Shown: positions 6,035 to 10,706 of the stretch, piece after piece
Layout of the letters: the number at the start of each line of letters is the position of its first letter
Position numbering within the stretch: position 1 is the first letter of the stretch
Assembly (NCBI GenBank): GCA_015661795.1
Contig: DQVJ01000051.1
Location: forward strand, 1-10,706
DNA: 10,706 nucleotides
Source: Sulfurovum sp.
Lineage (GTDB): Bacteria; Campylobacterota; Campylobacteria; Campylobacterales; Sulfurovaceae
Reading direction: 5' to 3'
Position numbers and translations under genes: made by a program
Notes under the pieces: model-generated
Databases searched by the model: none
Told to the model about the DNA's origin: nothing
What the model saw: only the letters and a program-made list of their open reading frames with translations

Positions 6035-7102
6035 TTAGTTTTTTTGTAGAAGTGGCAGTTTATCAAGTAGTGCATTACAACGCTCATAGTCATCTAAAGT
6101 GTCTATCCACTCTGATGGTATGGCATCAAAGCCTTTGTGAGCACCCAATACCATACCGATGGCTATAGAACGTGAAGCGTTATCTCCACCTACCATAGCG
6201 TTGGCTTGTAAGGCATGTTTAAGCCCCTCATCATCATCTGCGTACTTGAGTATGAAGTACACAGCTCCTGGTAAAGTGCCTTCGGTGGGACTGGCTTTTC
6301 CTACACGTATAGGTTCACTTCGTCCGATGTCCCAGAGTCTTGCCATGGAAGTAAGGGCTAAGTCATCTACAAATGGTTCTTTGGAGAGTTCATTCTCAGG
6401 GTCTGTTGCTTCTTTATACTTGGCGATTGCTTGAGAAACCTTAGATGAGATAAAAGGGCTCATCCTTACAGCTACTTCCTCTATAGCATCACGAGGATGT
6501 GCTCCATGTATGACTCTGTGTGTTACACGTGCAAAAAATTCACCACCACTCAATGCTTCTTCACTTTTATGTGTAAACATGGTTTGTCGTGCTACTTTTG
6601 CTAATGTTTCTTCGTCATCATAATAGGCATGTGCAGCTACATGGCGGATCGCCATAGCATTAGAGATACCACCTAGAGATGCTATGGGTACGTTGGCTTG
6701 GAGTTGTGCAAAGGTCTCTTTGGTCATGGTACATATCCATGAACCCCAGTTGTTTGTGAGGCGGTTCATCCAGTGAGGGATGAGTGCTGCTACGTCAAAC
6801 TCTCTAGGAGGGTTGGCTATGGCTGCTAGGTGTTCAAGTACCAAGATGTTATAGTCGCCATAGTCAGTCGTTCCTCCTGCTTTTTTACCAGGATGGTAGT
6901 TACGTTCTCCCCAGCCTATGCCATGTGTCTGACCACCCATCATTTCACCTGGAGACATGAACTTTTCTATAGGTTTGTTGCCGTAAGCCTTGTAAATCTT
7001 CTGTGCATCATACTCATAATGAGAGCCTAGACAGAGAGCGTCTCCTACGAGGCTGGCAAAAAATGCACCTTTGATTGCTTCTTCTTTTGTTCGTGTAGCC
7101 AT
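6035..7102 (-). CDS. ADP-ribosylglycohydrolase (DraG/ARH, J1-crystallin-like) family protein
   Basis: The 355-residue all-helical product shows the family layout: ASLVGDALCLGSHYEYD at residues 16-32 (the GDALG-type loop), GGTTDYGD at 76-83 where canonical enzymes have a TDD metal site, and GGDNASRS at 305-312 where canonical enzymes have GGDTDT. The EGTLPGAVYFILKYADD segment at 274-290 also fits. Canonical members remove ADP-ribose from arginine, dinitrogenase reductase or other targets using two Mg(II) ions. Here two metal-ligand positions are changed, as in some J1-crystallin-like members, so substrate and even catalysis are uncertain. The start is supported by AAAGGA five bases before ATG. 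It heads a two-gene unit with the EamA transporter. No nif genes or ADP-ribosyltransferase gene are in the window. Confidence 0.8.
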   Translation of the reverse strand: MATRTKEEAIKGAFFASLVGDALCLGSHYEYDAQKIYKAYGNKPIEKFMSPGEMMGGQTHGIGWGERNYHPGKKAGGTTDYGDYNILVLEHLAAIANPPREFDVAALIPHWMNRLTNNWGSWICTMTKETFAQLQANVPIASLGGISNAMAIRHVAAHAYYDDEETLAKVARQTMFTHKSEEALSGGEFFARVTHRVIHGAHPRDAIEEVAVRMSPFISSKVSQAIAKYKEATDPENELSKEPFVDDLALTSMARLWDIGRSEPIRVGKASPTEGTLPGAVYFILKYADDDEGLKHALQANAMVGGDNASRSIAIGMVLGAHKGFDAIPSEWIDTLDDYERCNALLDKLPLLQKN

Positions 7103-7121
7103 GATAATCCTTTAAGGGATT

Positions 7122-7130
7122 AATATAGCA
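7122..7130 (-). promoter_or_regulatory. Putative extended -10 promoter of the ARH-transporter pair
   Basis: The minus strand reads TGCTATATT, an extended -10 with five of six -10 matches. Predicted start is near 7115, giving a 13-base leader that carries the AAAGGA ribosome binding site. No -35 is visible. It lies in the 40-base gap after the exported CMD-like gene, so read-through from that operon is also possible. Confidence 0.4.
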
Positions 7131-7142
7131 AAACTTAGCTTG

Positions 7143-7784
7143 TTAATAGTCTTTTTGTATTTTTAGTGCGTCAATTAGTATGGCACCTGCTACCATGTTG
7201 GATGCAGATTTCACCCCTTCAAAAATATCTTTGTCTGTCCATCCAAGTTTTTTTAGACTGGCTATATCTTGAGCATTTGTGTCATGTGGTGCGTTGGCAG
7301 CTTTTAGCATAAACAGTAGCATAGACTTTTGTTTCTCATCTAGTTTGGCAGTACTTGGATCTTTTGCCAGTGCAGTCACTTCATCCATAGGCAGTTTAAA
7401 CATGTTAAGTAACATTCCTTTGTTAAGTCCTACACAATAGTCACAATCATTCTTCTCAGAGACCAACATACGCATCATCGTTTGCATTTTAGGGTCAAAG
7501 TTTTTGTTGTCTCCGAGTGTAGAGTATAAATCCCATTGTGCTTTAAGGAGTGCAGGGTTTAGACTGTATTGTTGGATGACAACAGGTACGAAGCCCCATT
7601 TGGCTTTGATTTCATCATATACTTTTTTAACATCCCCTGTTGCATCTTTTTCAGATACGAAGCCCAAGAGCGATGGTGGTGTGGTAATATTTACTTCTAC
7701 AGGTTTTACCTCTGTAGCAGATATAGTAAGTGTGAGGCTGAGTGCCAGTGCCGTGAGGGTTAGGGTTTTTGTAAATAGTTTCAT
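7143..7784 (-). CDS. Exported AhpD/carboxymuconolactone decarboxylase-like protein
   Basis: The 213-residue product starts with a signal peptide: Lys2 and Lys6, a hydrophobic run to about residue 22, and a likely cleavage after Ala23 (TISA/TEV). The mature part is an AhpD/CMD-like helical domain with Cys114-Asp-Tyr-Cys117 in CDYCVGLN. The CxxC pair points to thiol-disulfide chemistry, such as peroxide or electrophile reduction, in the periplasm. In mycobacterial AhpD the proton relay uses a Glu 12 residues before the first Cys and a His four after the second; here these are Thr102 and Asn121. The cytoplasmic paralogue at 7926-8459 shares the same changes. AAGGA stands seven bases before ATG. 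It is the last gene of a three-gene unit under probable TetR control. Confidence 0.8.
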   Translation of the reverse strand: MKLFTKTLTLTALALSLTLTISATEVKPVEVNITTPPSLLGFVSEKDATGDVKKVYDEIKAKWGFVPVVIQQYSLNPALLKAQWDLYSTLGDNKNFDPKMQTMMRMLVSEKNDCDYCVGLNKGMLLNMFKLPMDEVTALAKDPSTAKLDEKQKSMLLFMLKAANAPHDTNAQDIASLKKLGWTDKDIFEGVKSASNMVAGAILIDALKIQKDY

Positions 7785-7801
7785 GTTATGTTCCTTCTTA
7801 T

Positions 7802-7906
7802 TTAGGGTAGGGTATTGAGTATATAGGATAAAGATGCACTTAATAGTAGTATTATCATAGCTAGTGAAAGCATCAAGGGAAGTAATATCCTTTGTATGAA
7901 TTTCAT
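7802..7906 (-). CDS. 34-residue single-helix membrane peptide
   Basis: A short reading frame fills the gap between the two CMD-like genes almost exactly. It starts at ATG 7906, four bases after a strong AGGAG site (7911-7915), and ends at TAA 7802-7804. It begins 19 bases after the stop of the upstream gene and ends 17 bases before the ATG of the downstream gene. The product starts MKFIQRILLPLM, has Lys2 and Arg6 on the N-side, then a hydrophobic stretch of about 24 residues (LLPLMLSLAMIILLLSASLS) and a short end YILNTLP. This predicts one inner-membrane helix with the N-terminus inside. It could be a small partner of the flanking proteins. A decayed signal-peptide copy is the main alternative. 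Confidence 0.6.
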   Translation of the reverse strand: MKFIQRILLPLMLSLAMIILLLSASLSYILNTLP

Positions 7907-7925
7907 CTTGCTCCTACATGTTTTG

Positions 7926-8459
7926 TTATACATCTTGCTCTACTTTAAATGTTTTAAAGAGAGTATTGACCACAAACATGTGGCTGGCAGCGAGTACGAT
8001 ATTGAACATTTCTTCTTCAGATATGCCAAGTTTCGAGAGTTTATCTATATCTTTTGCACTTACAGAGTCTGCATCTTTGATGGCTTTCATGGCAAAAATA
8101 AGTAGGGCTTTGTTCTTTTTATCTAAGGGTACAGCAGAAGGATCTTTCTTTATAGCTGAAAGTTCATCTTGTGTGACATCATAGTAGTTTATAAGCATAG
8201 CACCGTTAAGTCCTATGCAGTAGGAACATTCATTGTTATCTGACGCTAGATAGCGTATGATGGTAAAGAGTTTTTGTTCTTCTTGGGGGCGTGAGAGTAT
8301 ACTCTTCATACCTGCCCACTGTGCTTTAAGGGCACGAGGGCTTACACTCCATAGTTTCATTCCGTTGGGTACACTGCCTAACATACTCTTCATCTCTGCA
8401 AATATTTTTTTGACATCATCACTTGTTTTTTCTATAGGGGGTATGTGTAGTAAACTCAT
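7926..8459 (-). CDS. Cytoplasmic AhpD/carboxymuconolactone decarboxylase-like protein
   Basis: The 177-residue product has no signal peptide. It is clearly a paralogue of the exported protein at 7143-7784: both share a DVKK(I/V) helix, a P.LLKAQW/PRALKAQW block, a CxYCxGLN motif, a following D(E)xxALxKDPS(T/A) segment, and a hydrophobic C-terminal helix. The redox pair is Cys78 and Cys81, with Thr66 and Asn85 at the canonical AhpD relay positions. The probable role is thiol-dependent reduction of a peroxide or reactive small molecule in the cytoplasm, inferred from the fold and the CxxC. An AAGGA site (8466-8470) precedes ATG at the usual distance. Two TGTAC-N6-GTACA palindromes lie in its promoter region, one over the predicted transcription start. 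It is the first gene of the three-gene unit. Confidence 0.82.
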   Translation of the reverse strand: MSLLHIPPIEKTSDDVKKIFAEMKSMLGSVPNGMKLWSVSPRALKAQWAGMKSILSRPQEEQKLFTIIRYLASDNNECSYCIGLNGAMLINYYDVTQDELSAIKKDPSAVPLDKKNKALLIFAMKAIKDADSVSAKDIDKLSKLGISEEEMFNIVLAASHMFVVNTLFKTFKVEQDV

Positions 8460-8475
8460 TTTTTATCCTTATAAC

Positions 8476-8491
8476 TGTACTATTTGGTACA
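8476..8491. promoter_or_regulatory. Operator-like palindrome 1 (TGTAC-N6-GTACA)
   Basis: TGTACTATTTGGTACA, with perfect five-base arms. It covers the predicted transcription start of the CMD-like operon and is identical over all 16 bases to the copy at 9251-9266. The placement fits repression by the adjacent TetR protein. Confidence 0.75.
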
Positions 8492-8493
8492 AA

Positions 8494-8521
8494 ATTGTAC
8501 ACCTAAAAATTCTACTATGAA
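8494..8521 (-). promoter_or_regulatory. Putative promoter of the CMD-like operon
   Basis: On the minus strand: TTCATA (8516-8521, four of six -35 matches), a 16-base spacer, and TACAAT (8494-8499). Predicted start is near 8487, inside palindrome 1, leaving a 28-base leader with an AAGGA site. Confidence 0.45.
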
Positions 8522-8540
8522 TATCTTTCCAATAATTGTT

Positions 8541-8556
8541 TGTACCAGATAGTACA
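8541..8556. promoter_or_regulatory. Operator-like palindrome 2 (TGTAC-N6-GTACA)
   Basis: TGTACCAGATAGTACA, with perfect five-base arms. It lies 65 bases from palindrome 1 and upstream of the predicted -35 of the CMD-like operon, between that operon and the 3' end of tetR. It may be an auxiliary site. Confidence 0.68.
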
Positions 8557-8598
8557 AAAATAACCAATAAAAAAGATATGGCAACAGTTTTCTATAAA

Positions 8599-9198
8599 CT
8601 ATTCCAATATCTCTTTCAAACTTTCTACCAAATCATCTATCAGTTCTTGTGTAGCTCCTGCTTGTATGGTAACTACTAGTCCATTAAGTGTGTTCATATA
8701 ACGACCTGCAATGATGGATGCATCTTTAGTACTTTTTATCTCTCCTAATTGTTGTGCTTCTTTGACTAACTTGGAAAATATACTTCTAAAAGTATTAAAT
8801 TCATGGGTAATTTTTGTACTGAGTTGTGGGTATTTGTTGTAGCACTCTTGTCCAGAGTTTATAAGTAGACAGCCTTTTACTTTGCCAAATTCTTCTAGTT
8901 CTTGTATCGTATGTGCCGTCAGTGCAAGTAAAGTTTGTTTGGGACCTACTTCTTTGTTGAGCGTTTGTAAGAAGTCTAAACTGTGTTCTTGATAGAGGTC
9001 TATACAACGTGAAAAGAGTTCTTCTTTACTTTTAAATGTAGCATAGAAAGAACTTTTCTTTATATGCATCACTTCAAGTAGATTGTCTAAACTTGTGTTG
9101 TCATACCCATGTTCCCAAAAGTAGTGCATAGCAGAAGTTAAGGCCTCTGTCTCGTCAAATGCTTTTGGTCTCCCACGGGTTTGTATTTTGTTAGTCAT
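8599..9198 (-). CDS. TetR/AcrR family transcriptional repressor
   Basis: The 199-residue product has the TetR layout: an N-terminal DNA-binding domain (RGRPKAFD at residues 8-15, helix-turn-helix at about 36-55 with TSLDNLLEVMHIKKSSFYATF), then a helical ligand/dimer domain. Cysteines are at 65, 110 and 119; Cys110 in KGCLLINSG sits in a region where NemR-like repressors carry a redox- or electrophile-sensing cysteine, so thiol sensing is possible but inferred. I start at ATG 9198, not the longer frame to 9306, because that extension crosses the promoter and the divergent gene's operator. The promoter is a perfect consensus whose start site coincides with this ATG. An operator-like sequence fills its spacer, so autoregulation is likely. 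Targets inferred from shared palindromes are the CMD-like operon downstream and the divergent VOC gene. Confidence 0.88.
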   Translation of the reverse strand: MTNKIQTRGRPKAFDETEALTSAMHYFWEHGYDNTSLDNLLEVMHIKKSSFYATFKSKEELFSRCIDLYQEHSLDFLQTLNKEVGPKQTLLALTAHTIQELEEFGKVKGCLLINSGQECYNKYPQLSTKITHEFNTFRSIFSKLVKEAQQLGEIKSTKDASIIAGRYMNTLNGLVVTIQAGATQELIDDLVESLKEILE

Positions 9199-9204
9199 GG
9201 AAGT

Positions 9205-9233
9205 ATTATAGACCAAGTGGTACATAATGTCAA
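9205..9233 (-). promoter_or_regulatory. Consensus sigma70 promoter of tetR, giving a leaderless mRNA
   Basis: On the minus strand: TTGACA (9228-9233), a spacer of exactly 17 bases, and TATAAT (9205-9210), matching consensus at all 12 positions. Only six bases, ACTTCC, separate the -10 from the ATG at 9198, so +1 falls on the A of the start codon. No ribosome binding site is present. Confidence 0.8.
9209..9224. promoter_or_regulatory. Degenerate operator copy within the tetR promoter
   Basis: TAGACCAAGTGGTACA keeps one full arm and three of five bases of the other arm of the TGTAC-N6-GTACA pattern. It occupies the spacer between the -35 and -10 boxes of tetR, a classic place for autorepression. 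Confidence 0.5.
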
Positions 9234-9239
9234 GGGTTA

Positions 9240-9268
9240 TTTTAAATTTATGTACTATTTGGTACAAT
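9240..9268 (+). promoter_or_regulatory. Putative promoter of the VOC-histidine phosphatase-ung unit
   Basis: TACAAT (9263-9268) is a good -10; the -35 (TTTTAA, 9240-9245, 17-base spacer) is weak. Predicted start is near 9275, leaving a 14-base leader with an AAAGGA site (9277-9282). Palindrome 3 covers most of the spacer and part of the -10. Confidence 0.5.
9251..9266. promoter_or_regulatory. Operator-like palindrome 3 (TGTAC-N6-GTACA)
   Basis: TGTACTATTTGGTACA, identical to the copy at 8476-8491. It overlaps the -10 of the divergent VOC gene and lies upstream of the tetR -35, so one bound repressor could act on both promoters. Confidence 0.75.
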
Positions 9269-9288
9269 TTGTTCACAAAGGACAAAAG

Positions 9289-9702
9289 ATGCAATCTATT
9301 TTTCATTTAGCATTTAATGTTACAGACTTAGAAGAGACTAGAGTATTTTACCGTGATATACTTGGGTGTACAGAAGGACGTAGTACCGACACATGGGTAG
9401 ATTTCAACTTTTTTGGACATCAAATATCTATGCACTTAGGTGAACCTTTTAAAGTGAAAAACACAGGTAAAGTAGGAGAGCATCTGGTGTCTATGCCTCA
9501 TTTGGGTGTGGCACTACAGTTGGATGCTTGGGAGAGAGTAGCAAAACGTCTTGAAGCCGTTGACACAAAGTTTATCATAGCCCCTGTAGGAAGATTTTTA
9601 GGAGAAGTGGGAGAGCAATATACTATGTTTTTTACTGACCCTTCAGGTAACCCTATAGAGATAAAAGGTTTCAAAAGTTTAGATATGGTTTTTGATAGTT
9701 AA
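9289..9702 (+). CDS. VOC / extradiol dioxygenase-like metalloprotein (COG3565 type)
   Basis: The 137-residue product is a single-unit vicinal-oxygen-chelate protein. It opens with FHLAFNVTDLEETRVFYRDI, followed by a WVDFNFFGHQ block and a closing TMFFTDPSGNPIEIKGF, the pattern of the predicted extradiol-dioxygenase family COG3565. His6, His71 and Glu124 are the likely metal ligands. Substrate is unknown; related VOC enzymes isomerise, open or conjugate reactive small molecules. I choose ATG 9289 over an in-frame start at 9181, because AAAGGA lies six bases before it and the extension would run through the promoter and operator. It is divergent from tetR, carries operator palindrome 3 at its promoter, and is followed after four bases by the histidine phosphatase gene. 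Confidence 0.85.
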   Translation: MQSIFHLAFNVTDLEETRVFYRDILGCTEGRSTDTWVDFNFFGHQISMHLGEPFKVKNTGKVGEHLVSMPHLGVALQLDAWERVAKRLEAVDTKFIIAPVGRFLGEVGEQYTMFFTDPSGNPIEIKGFKSLDMVFDS

Positions 9703-9706
9703 TCCT

Positions 9707-10279
9707 ATGAAAATCATCCTCATCCGCCACGCCAAAGTTCTCCTAGAGAGTAAAGAAAAGATATCAGCCTCCCAAATGAACATATGGGTGGAGAAATACA
9801 ACAATGCCCCTATAGACACAACATTACCAAGCAAAGAGGTGATACAACGTATTAATGATGCTCATTTTGTATTGGCAAGCAGTCTTTCTCGTACAGTAGA
9901 TTCTTTAGAGGTGATAGGGGTAGAACCCATAGAGGAAAATAGCCTTTTTGATGAGATAGACTTGCCCAAGACACAAGGATTTTTACTGAAACTCTCCCCT
10001 AAAATGTGGTTGGTGTTACTAAGACTGATGATGCTTGTAGGGTTTGGAAAAAAATCTAAGGTTTATACTGAAGCAAAGCACAGAGCCAAAAGAGCAAGTG
10101 ACCATCTCATTCATTTAGCAAATAAGCATGAGAGTATAGCACTTATGGGTCATGGTGGGATGCATTGGCTTCTTAGCAGGGAACTTGAAAGGCTAGGGTG
10201 GGAGTGTATAGAACACAGTAATGGAAGTAAAAATTGGGGTTTTAAGGTGTATCATATCCATAGCAAAAATGAAACATAA
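9707..10279 (+). CDS. Histidine phosphatase superfamily protein
   Basis: The 190-residue product has the phosphoglycerate-mutase-like signature: IRHAK near the start with Arg7 and His8 (the histidine that is phosphorylated), SSLSRT with Arg62, an acidic candidate Glu83 in FDEIDLP, and a second histidine in MGHGG (His149). These form the phosphate pocket of the family. RHA instead of the classic RHG is common in SixA- or CobC-like branches. A hydrophobic stretch at about 101-113 is probably a core helix. Substrate cannot be told; phosphohistidine, sugar phosphates or nucleotides are all possible. ATG 9707 is chosen because the upstream alternative at 9692 overlaps the previous gene. There is no ribosome binding site, so translation probably depends on coupling to the VOC gene four bases upstream. 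Confidence 0.82.
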   Translation: MKIILIRHAKVLLESKEKISASQMNIWVEKYNNAPIDTTLPSKEVIQRINDAHFVLASSLSRTVDSLEVIGVEPIEENSLFDEIDLPKTQGFLLKLSPKMWLVLLRLMMLVGFGKKSKVYTEAKHRAKRASDHLIHLANKHESIALMGHGGMHWLLSRELERLGWECIEHSNGSKNWGFKVYHIHSKNET

Positions 10280-10289
10280 AGTAATAACA

Positions 10290-10706
10290 ATGCAAACACT
10301 ACTTAACGAATCTTCATGGCAACAAGCACTTGCCAATGAATGGGACAAGCCTTATATGCAGGTATTGGAAAAATTTTTGCATCATGAGGAGGCAAAAGGA
10401 AAAACGATCCTGCCTTTCAAAGCACATTGGTTCGAAGCCTTGAATATTACACCTCTTGATGAAGTAAAAGTAGTCATCTTGGGGCAAGACCCATATCCCA
10501 CCAAAGGGCATGCACACGGTCTGTGCTTTTCTGTTAAGGAGGATGTCAAACCTCTACCTAAATCACTACAAAATATTTATAAAGAGCTCTATGCTGATGT
10601 GGGAGTAGACAATACACATACTGGTTACCTTATGCCATGGGCAAAGCAGGGAGTTTTGTTGCTTAATGCCGTGCTTACAGTAGAAGAGGGAAAAGCCAAT
10701 GCCCAT
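10290..10706 (+). CDS. ung: Uracil-DNA glycosylase, family 1, 3' end missing
   Basis: Only the first 139 residues are in the window. The active-site block VVILGQDPYP has Asp67 as the water-activating base, followed by GHAHGLCFSV, the LPKSLQNIYKEL helix and WAKQGVLLLNAVLTVEEGKANAH. This is classic Ung, which cuts uracil from DNA as the first step of base-excision repair. The C-terminal HPSPLS DNA-intercalation loop lies beyond the window. Two residues differ from common Ung: His for Gln in GQAHGL and Cys for Ala in HGLAFS. ATG 10290 gives the usual N-terminus; an in-frame ATG at 10269 overlaps the preceding stop and is less likely. Neither has a strong ribosome binding site. It lies 10 bases after the histidine phosphatase gene and is probably co-transcribed, hence possibly under the TetR regulator. 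Confidence 0.93.
   Translation, partial: MQTLLNESSWQQALANEWDKPYMQVLEKFLHHEEAKGKTILPFKAHWFEALNITPLDEVKVVILGQDPYPTKGHAHGLCFSVKEDVKPLPKSLQNIYKELYADVGVDNTHTGYLMPWAKQGVLLLNAVLTVEEGKANAH

Noticed and set aside
7896..8184. Plus-strand frames of 69 and 88 codons opposite the CMD-like gene
   Set aside because: They are antisense to a gene with clear family motifs and show no ribosome binding site or recognisable protein features.
8557..8598. Possible terminator after tetR (AGTTT/AAACT stem, then a T-run on the minus strand)
   Set aside because: The stem is five AT-rich pairs and the T-run begins about ten bases away, so it does not form a standard intrinsic terminator.
9181..9288. N-terminal extension of the VOC protein from an in-frame start at 9181
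   Set aside because: The extension runs through the tetR promoter, operators and the VOC promoter itself, and ATG 9289 has a proper AAAGGA site and the normal family N-terminus.
9199..9306. N-terminal extension of the TetR protein to 9306
   Set aside because: It would overlap the divergent gene's start and both operators, and lies upstream of the predicted transcription start.
10269..10289. Alternative ung start at ATG 10269
   Set aside because: It overlaps the preceding stop codon, has no ribosome binding site, and adds residues not typical of Ung N-termini.

Overview
The window looks like a stretch of chromosome from an AT-rich Gram-negative bacterium, most likely a Campylobacterota (Epsilonproteobacteria) member of the Sulfurovum/Sulfurimonas type. 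This is an inference from the protein set, the AAGGA/GGAG ribosome binding sites, and promoters that mostly show a clear -10 box without a good -35. No rRNA, tRNA, CRISPR array, insertion sequence or phage gene was seen. Both ends cut through genes: a PIF1-type helicase loses its N-terminus on the left, and a family-1 uracil-DNA glycosylase loses its C-terminus on the right.

Left part (1-3744, all + strand): the helicase end; a YjbQ-family protein; a DUF3024 protein directly followed by a SMUG2-like uracil-DNA glycosylase-fold protein; and an ArsI/CadI-type VOC metalloprotein with a cysteine-rich tail and its own sigma70-type promoter. Middle part (3755-7102, all - strand): a TenA-like thiaminase II followed by a double-CDGSH iron-sulfur protein; an orphan acidic 106-residue protein; and an ADP-ribosylglycohydrolase-family gene coupled to an EamA-type (DMT) transporter gene.

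Right part (7143-10706) is the most interesting. A TetR-family repressor gene (- strand) sits between two gene groups that share one operator-like palindrome, TGTAC-N6-GTACA. One group (- strand, start 8459) encodes a cytoplasmic AhpD/CMD-like protein, an easily missed 34-residue one-helix membrane peptide, and an exported AhpD/CMD-like paralogue. The other group (+ strand, start 9289) encodes a VOC/extradiol-dioxygenase-like protein, a histidine phosphatase and uracil-DNA glycosylase. Three good palindromes and one degenerate copy lie at the two outward promoters and inside the tetR promoter. The tetR promoter is a perfect TTGACA-N17-TATAAT whose predicted start site is the A of the ATG, so the repressor is probably translated from a leaderless mRNA.

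Taken together, the right part reads as a TetR-controlled detoxification regulon, perhaps for electrophiles or peroxides. It has thiol-redox proteins on both sides of the inner membrane, a metal-dependent VOC enzyme and possibly linked DNA repair. The inducer and the chemistry cannot be read from the sequence.
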